From Sporothrix humicola (lineage: Eukaryota > Ascomycota > Sordariomycetes > Ophiostomatales > Ophiostomataceae), in the NCBI GenBank assembly GCA_021396245.1, contig WNYE01000007.1:434001-498000 (forward strand): a stretch of DNA of 64,000 nt, in the 5' to 3' direction. The translations under genes and the position numbers were made by a program. A model generated the notes under the pieces. It saw nothing but the letters and a program-made list of their open reading frames with translations, was not told the DNA's origin and searched no databases. Positions 57,401 through 64,000 of the stretch are shown here, one piece after another; position 1 is the stretch's first letter, and each line of letters opens with the position of its first letter.

Positions 57401-60400
57401 GTAGTAGAACCTTGCGTCAAAAAAGCCAAGCACGTCGCCAATCACATCCCATCAACCTTTCCAATACAGATGTGTCTTGTGCCTAGACCTCAAAGCCACC
57501 ACACAGCACTCTCGCCCAGAAACTCCGTGCGGGTGCCCCCGAAACTTTCACCGCCCATTACCTGTTTTGTGGCCTAAACAGACCCTCGATCGCTTCTGCG
57601 CGATATTGAACATTTGCAGACACAGCCTTTTACTCCTCGTTTCATTTCGGTCCTCAAAATAGAAAGAAGCCTCGACACCGTGGTCGATCCAAGCTAGGCA
57701 GCGCCTCCGTCCCACGTGCATCCACCCCGAAGGAGTGTAACGTCCGCACTGGCAGGTGCACCTGGGGAGGCACTATTACGCCACAAATGAAAATGTGCGT
57801 CAATCGTGGACAAATATGTCGGCAATTGAAAGTGGCTAGAGCAAGAGCCTCAAAAGATAGCCTCACACAGGCCTAGACTCTCTGTTACTCTGCTGCATAG
57901 GTACGTTTCCGGCCTTGCTGTCGATCCAGATGCATATTGATATTAACGTTTACATCCAAAGAGTGGGAAGCAGTGGATCGGCTTGTTTGATGGTATGTCC
58001 AGAGTTCCTCGCATCCACACTCATGCGCACTAAGAAGAAAGATAGAAAGAAGAAGAAAAATAAAGAAGATTTGAGTGAAAACAGGATCGACTGCTAACCC
58101 AAAAGAAACAGAAAAATACAATAGAAAGAAAGAAAAGAAATAACAAAATACAACAAAAAAAGCACCGACGCTTATTCGTGCCGACACCCCTGCGTTCCCA
58201 CTATCGTCAACACATCAGCACTCAGTCCCAAACAAGTGGGCGGTGGGTACCTGACCTCCTCTTTCAGTATTGCAGTTTATGGTGGGTTGCAGTCCCACCA
58301 TAGAAACATCAAGCACGTCCAGGCGCCATGAATTGTCCGATACGGGGGACGAGAGCGTCGAACTTCACAACTGGCAGTTTCATATTCTGTCCAGATCACT
58401 GCAGTCATTGTATGCACCCTGTCAGTTTCGTATCCTGCTATGATCGCCAAAAAGAGGCTGTTCTGCCGACGCTGTCAACCGAAGCACCAAGGATGTGCAA
58501 CTGTCTTTAAACCAAGTCTCTTCACATCCTGGCGATGCTGAGCCCGTGTTAGTGGCCGTCCAGAGTAAGTTATTTTTAACATGTTGTTGCATTTCTTTTC
58601 TTCTTTTGTTTTGTTCCTGGTACTCAAACGGGGCCCAACATACAGGGTAAATACGTTTTGCCATGTTGTACGAGACGGGTGCATGTAGCTTTCCTTTCAC
58701 TTTCTCACTTTATTCCTTTTCGATTTACACGATAAAAATCCGACCACTGACAATCCCCCATTTCCACCCTATTCACAAAACCACCATCAAACTTTTCTGA
58801 GGCTTTTTGCCAGCAAAATGATCACCATAAGCAGAAATCAGGGCCAGATCTGTTTCACTTGCGACAGTTGCAAATACGGGCAATCCATCAAAGCGTCCGT
58901 GTGTTGATGTTCCACGCGTCTGTGTGCCATCCCCGCTACTTAGGCAGGTCGCCCGTCGAGCCTAGCAAGGAGCAAGGGTGCCCAACAAGCAAGTTCACTA
59001 TGGAGTGTAAATCTCCTTGGCTCCAGTCTACCGTTGCAGAGAATTTTACCGCAAATGCCTCTTTTGCACAGACAGTGCCTGGCTCAGGATCAGCGCGGGG
59101 GTGTCCCAGAGGCGATGCAGCGACGCTGTTTTATCAACACTTCGTCCATGCTCCCCTAGCCAGTTTCGGGCAGCACGATAAACGGAACAAGGCCCGGTAG
59201 TCAAGTCACCCTGGCAGCGTCTCCTGCGCACCGTCCCTGACAGATTGTTTAAGCTGCTGTGTACGACATATCTCGCAAGCACAACTGCAACGCAGACTGT
59301 ATGGTATACCAAACATTGATTGGGGCTAGGGGCAGAGCCTCTCTTTGTCAGTATTACCCCATCGATGTGTTACTCCAGTCAAGTACGGTGTTCTCTCCAC
59401 CCAAATTCTCACCGGGCTGCACATACGAAAGAGGCAGCAGCCGATGCATAACAGACACACATATCTGCCAATGCCGGTAAAAGTGCCAGCTCCATGCTGT
59501 TGCCCCCGAATGCCTTCTCACGGCCACCAAGGAGAGCAGCCAGCAAGAGACAGCCATGAGCAAAGTTCGGGTCGCTAACTGACACCCATTTCTTGTGGCT
59601 TTGACGATGGGCTTAGACAACATAAGAAACGCCGGAAATCCATACTCGAATCCACAATATCGTCATGATGAAAATATCTGGGCAACATCGAAGGGCAAAA
59701 TTGAGTTCTCGGCCGGCAACATCGTCGTTGGCAGACAAAATACTCAGTGCAAACTCCACACCCACACGCTGTATCCTGGCTCTACCCCTTAAATAGAGGA
59801 GGAGGCTTGCGAGGGACCCCGCATCGTCATCATCACAAGACGCGGCGGACCCCTGTTCGCCGCCTCGTCCAGGGCACCAACGGGCTGTTCATTATCCCAA
59901 CTGGGCAAGCACTGCAGAAGAAAAAGAGAAAAGCACAGTTTCTCAACACGACGGAGGAAAGTGCAAGAAGATCTGCCATGCGAAGCAGTAGAAGGCTGTC
60001 AGGACTGGCTAGACCACGCGCACGACCAAGTGAGCATCTGCACAAACGGCCCTGCCCTGCCCTGGTCTAGTCTGGTCTGCATGGCAGTCCAAACATGGCA
60101 GTCCAGATTTGGCAAGGGTTTGCAAGCATTTCAGCTTACGCCGGACTCGTCCAAGTACTGAAGCTCGAGGATCACGTCCAAAAGACCCAATCCAAAAAAC
60201 GCCATTGTTAGACTCGACCGGGGTGCCATCCTGCGTGCTGTTTCTTCCTCGAACCCTCAACGGAGTTTGATGCTTGTTTTGGGGCCAAAAAAGAGAGAAG
60301 GGTGGAGGAAGAAGGGAGAAGGGGCTGTGGGCCATGCTGCCGCAATCATGCTGGTCGAAACATCCATCAAGTTGCGCCTGGCCTTGACCTGAGCGTGGGT

Positions 60401-61310
60401 TTTTCTGGTCTGCCACAACGTATCATCGCAAGGGGCCCTGGAGGGGCGGCGAATGGGTAAAGAGAAGACGACAAGACAGGGACGAACGAAGAGACAACAG
60501 AGCCAAAGAAGACACAAGGAACGATCTTCTGTGACCCTCCCCTCCCGTTATCGGGATCAACCCGCGTCCTATGGACCTTTCCAACTCGAATGGCATCAAA
60601 GCCATTGGCCCAGTCAGTCTTGCAGTCTTGCGTTCATTCTTGCATCCTGTCTCCTCCTTCCTTGCCTTCGCGTAAAATCCACGCCCTGAGCTGGGAAACA
60701 CACGAAGCAATCACCGACCTCTGCGAACTGGTCGGTCCATGCCTCCATGCCTCCATGCCTCCATGCCTCCTTGCCAACCCCTCCACCCCCTTCCCTGCCC
60801 TTGGTCGCCAGTCCGCCACCCCAGGAGTGATCCTCGACGGAGTACATAACGTCGCTCACGACCACTTTCTTCACCCCGCCGATGCTCTTTCAATCCGTCC
60901 ACTTCTGATTTTCCTACTCACGATCACATCATCCATTTGATCGTTCATCTTTTCCCCATTTGTCTCTTGATTGGCAACAGCCTTTGCCATAACACGCACA
61001 ACACACTCAATACACGCGCCTCATAACCCATTCGGTTGCCCTCCTTACACTTTTTCCGTCTCATACTGCCCTATTAGCAGCATACAGCCTTCTCCCTTCG
61101 ACTCTCATCTCCGTTTGTTATATTTCGGCAGCCGGCTGAAATATCACGAAGCAAAAGAAAGAAGCAGAACACAGCGCCAATTTTCGCTCTTGTTTCTTCT
61201 AGAAACATACGTTCCGCATCCCGTCGGCTAAGCAGGTGTCGACAGTCAAAGCAAACGTGCCTTTGGTCCGCCGCCCAGGATCCCCAGCAAACGAAGCCAC
61301 CACAGCAAAG
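54464..61310. other. 6.8 kb intergenic region with no supported gene
   Basis: Upstream of the RRM gene and downstream of the TLS1 homologue. Frames are short, without recognisable domains. A textbook splice donor (GAG then GTAAGTATG) at 56335 and a plausible acceptor at 56576 would give at most a 38-residue product, so a non-coding spliced transcript is the most one could suggest. There is an AT-rich stretch at about 55.1-55.4 kb, a C/T-rich stretch at 55.5-55.7 kb and an 8-bp tandem repeat near 60.7 kb. A CCAAT-type ATTGG lies at 60970. Confidence 0.5.
60737..60770. repeat. 8-bp tandem repeat (CCATGCCT)4
   Basis: Four perfect consecutive copies plus CC, in non-coding DNA about 900 bp upstream of the RRM gene ATG. 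Confidence 0.9.
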
Positions 61311-61634
61311 GTATATGCGCCATCTCATTCCCTACAATTGGGCGCCTTGGCCCTTTGGTATACACATCTGTCCCCCCTGCATAAAAACATCAACGATTCC
61401 GGATCATCGCCCAATTCTGCAGATACAGCACACTTGCCTCGCCACCCTATGTTATTCCTTTGGTGGACTTCCACAACAAAGCCTGTTTCCCATTGCCCCA
61501 GCAAAATAATTGCTCCGGGTAGAACCCACCGCCTTGATTTGATATTGCATTGCAACCCTGGCCGGCATCTTTTCTTCGCAGTATCTCGCAAGCCCGCAAT
61601 TTCGACTGCTAGCTAACACTTGTGTCACGAGCAG
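61311..61634 (+). other. Probable intron in the 5' untranslated region of the RRM gene
   Basis: A donor AAAG/GTATAT at 61311 and a strong branch-acceptor pair (GCTAAC at 61612, CAG ending 61634) lie just before the ATG at 61660. The 324 bp between them has no coding character. The branch and acceptor are convincing; the donor is a choice among candidates. Confidence 0.5.
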
Positions 61635-61659
61635 TTGACTTCACCACCCAAACGCAAAA

Positions 61660-62739
61660 ATGGCGAAATTGTTTATCGGGTATGGCATCCAGAGAATGAC
61701 GGTTTTCGAACCTGCCCCGACCATGCCTTGCTGACAGTTGCATCCGCAGTGGCCTTGCCTGGCACACAGAGGAGACTACCCTCCGGCAAAAATTCGAGGA
61801 GTACGGCGCGGTCGAAGAAGCGGTATGTATACCATTGTGATCCAAGATCCGCTCGGTTGGGCTCTCGTTTCCTTTCCTCCACTGGCCGTATGATCGAACG
61901 CCTTGCGCCGGTTGCTTTAGAATGGGAGAGTCCAGAGAGAACGATTGTTTTTGTGTGTCCATGATTTTCTAACCATGTTTTGTCGTCTTTTCGCATTGTT
62001 TTTGGAACCCCAGGTGGTTGTCAAAGATCGAGACACAGGCCGCAGTCGGGGCTTTGGCTTCGTCCGGTACACAAATGATGCCGATGCCCAAAAGGCAATT
62101 ACGGCGATGAACAACATTGAGTGAGAGAGATGCGATCACCTGTTTGTTTGATTTTTTTTTTTCTCCCATCCATTGAAGGGTGCATTTCCAGAACCTGTGG
62201 CTAACCATGGCCCCCTCTTTCCCCCCTTCGATCAGGTTTGACGGACGGACTATCCGAGTCGACAGAGCATCAGATGCCGGCCCCAGAGGTGGCTATCCCG
62301 GTCGTGGTGGCAGCCCTGCCGGCTATGGCCCGAGAGGTGGCTATGGCGGAGCACAGCAGATGCACCAGATGCCATACGGCGTCCCTCCTCAGGGCTATGC
62401 CATGGGAGGCCCGCCGATGTACGGCCAGGCATACGGCCGTGGCGGCTACCCGCCGCAGGGTCACCAGTACGGTGGACAGCCTGCTCAAGGTATGTGCTAT
62501 CACAACATATAGAGGGTCCTTTCTTTCTATAGGAAGGGTAGGGGGATGGTAGGATGGAAAGCGGGACCTGGGGATATCTCGGGAGTATTGATGGAGTGTT
62601 CTAACCGGCTTTAGGCTGGGGTCAACCGATGTACGGCTATCCCGATATGCAGCAGCAGGTCCCGCCCGGCCAGCAGCCTCCGCAGCAGCCTCCGCAGCAG
62701 CCTCCGCAACAGCCGCCTCAGGGTGGCCAGGGCTACTAG
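61660..62739 (+). CDS. Small glycine-rich RNA-binding protein with one RRM
   Basis: Five coding exons: 61660-61679, 61750-61822, 62014-62120, 62236-62489, 62615-62739; all junctions use GT-AG and restore one frame of 192 residues. Spliced, the N-terminus reads MAKLFIGGLAWHTEE, containing RNP2 (LFIGGL); RNP1 is RGFGFVRY in the exon starting at 62014. The RRM spans about residues 3-78. The rest is Gly/Tyr/Pro/Gln-rich (GGY, QPMYGYP) and ends in repeated PPQQ. The architecture matches glycine-rich RNA-binding proteins (plant GRP7, animal CIRBP-like), which act as RNA chaperones and often regulate their own splicing under stress or cold. Having five exons in under 1.1 kb is intron-rich for this window, which would suit such control (inference). 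Confidence 0.9.
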
Positions 62740-64000
62740 CCTCGGCCTCGACCAGGCCACGGAAGAGGTGTGACAGGGGAGCGACTGTACTCCCTTTCCC
62801 CACGAACTCGAGGAGAAACGACAACAAAGGAATCAATACCTTCCGAGACTCGCCAAGGATATAAAATGGGGGGGAAACCGAAATCCAAGCTCACGATATT
62901 TCCCCTGGCGATAACCGGAAAATAACTGGAAAAGAAAGGGACCGACTTACCTCGACCTCTTCGACTTTATCTTGTTTCGCTTGGATATATCGTTATCAAC
63001 ATCAAAACCAACTTCTAGACGGCGGTTTGTACGATCACCATAGGATGGCCGTTGCTCGCTTCGGTCGATTTGCATGATACCCTACTCCTTCAGGTTAGGA
63101 AGCATTCTTTCTTTTTTTGGAACCTCGCTTTTTCGATGCGGCTCTTTCTCGACTCTTCAGACAACTCTTGGACACCTCTTCCAACAAACAACTGCAAAAG
63201 TAGCCGCCTCATTTTTGGTGGCCCTGTCTTTGCAGTTGTTCCATTCGTTTTGAACATCCACTTTTCGGTGTGCTGCTTCTCTTCTTTGTTCCTATTTTTG
63301 TTGTCGTTTATGCTTCTTTCCTGTTGTTTGATTATATGATTTTTCTTTTTTTTTCTTCTTCTTCTTCTTCGCTCCTTTTTTCTTTCTTCTTTTCGTTTGA
63401 AATTTAAGACCGCTGCATGTTGACCTTTTTTGATTTTGTGCCAGAGAACAAAAAGAGAAAAGAGGGAGTAAAAAAGACATGACCGCCACGCATTTTTGGA
63501 AAGGTTTCTTTGGGGGCATGGGGCAAAACAACGGGGCATCGAAGGGAGGAGACGGATGAACATATGACTGATGCCTACGGGAACCGACGGGGTAAAAGGG
63601 GGTTGGGGTCTGAAGGACGGAAGATGAAGTGCAAGGAAAGGAAACTGCGATGCGGATACATATCTTGACCTAAGCTTCAGTATATGATATCACCTAACAC
63701 CGATGATGCCGCCTCAGTGACTAGGGCGATCACTGGGAGTGATCGGTATGAAATGAAAGGACGTGACTTGGTGTCGTGAAAAGGAATGGCAGTGCAGTTG
63801 GAATTAGGGTACTGTTAGTAACTGGGCCAAGTGGGAGTGTCGAGATCCTGGGTCAAGAGACAAGGAAGGAAAAGGGGTATGGAAGACATAAGAAACTGGC
63901 TTGGCCCTGTTCAACGGTTGCTCTGTGTTTTCTTTTGAAGAGATTTCTCGGTCTCTAATTGCTCATTGCTCTCAACTATTGGAATCGCACTCTGTCTGAT
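62740..64000. other. 3' flank of the RRM gene, no further gene seen
   Basis: 1.26 kb with T/C-rich tracts (63335-63395 is almost pure pyrimidine). The minus-strand frame over it is a Lys/Arg artefact of that tract. No gene supported to the window end. Confidence 0.5.

Noticed and set aside
63090..63563. 157-residue minus-strand frame at the window end
   Set aside because: Its Lys/Arg core is simply the complement of a T/C tract.
1..64000. tRNA genes
   Set aside because: Scanned by eye for B-box-like GGTTCRANNCC and A-box-like sequence on both strands; no candidate could pair its T-stem.

Overview
The window is nuclear DNA of a filamentous ascomycete (Pezizomycotina, most probably a Sordariomycete). 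The evidence is intron-poor genes with 46-92 bp spliceosomal introns carrying GTANGT donors and CTAAC-type branch sites, one longer 311 bp intron, a Zn2Cys6 regulator with the fungal middle homology region, a NACHT-ankyrin STAND protein, and strong G/C preference at third codon positions in the housekeeping genes. No virus, plasmid, CRISPR array, tRNA or rRNA gene was found. The species is not identifiable by eye.

Layout. 0.1-5.4 kb (-): a very large glutamine/proline-rich Zn2Cys6 transcription factor. 5.4-20.8 kb: about 15 kb without a convincing gene, with a purine-rich strand bias next to the regulator, four short 9-bp-period tandem repeats, and most copies of a recurring 9-mer (TACGGAGTA). 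20.8-23.8 kb: a divergent pair, an Rrn10-like RNA polymerase I UAF subunit (-) and a CSA/ERCC8/Rad28-type WD40 repair protein (+). 25.4-26.8 kb (+): mitochondrial glycine-cleavage T protein (GCV1). 27.1-31.8 kb (-): a NACHT-ankyrin NLR-like protein whose frame is broken twice by apparent single-base losses. 32.7-35.2 kb (-): vacuolar endopolyphosphatase PPN1. 40.4-41.5 kb (-): a Ser/Thr-rich hypothetical protein between two 5 kb gaps. 46.8-54.5 kb: the densest stretch, with PWP1 (-) and PRP16 (+) sharing a 379 bp promoter, acylphosphatase (-) converging on PRP16 with 49 bp between stop codons, and a TLS1/C9orf78-type splicing factor (+) diverging from acylphosphatase over a 327 bp promoter that holds two inverted CACGTG boxes. 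61.7-62.7 kb (+): a small glycine-rich RRM protein with five coding exons and a probable intron in its 5' untranslated region.

Functionally most genes are single-copy housekeeping genes (ribosomal RNA transcription, ribosome assembly, splicing, DNA repair, one-carbon metabolism, polyphosphate turnover). They do not form one pathway, although PRP16 and the TLS1 homologue are both spliceosome-linked and neighbours, and PWP1 and Rrn10 both act on rRNA production. The only accessory-type gene is the NLR-like one, which is visibly less G/C-biased than its neighbours. I did not find a clearly new multi-gene system. The best leads are the twice-frameshifted NLR gene, the repeat content of the 15 kb gene desert, the TACGGAGTA family, and the paired E-box promoter.
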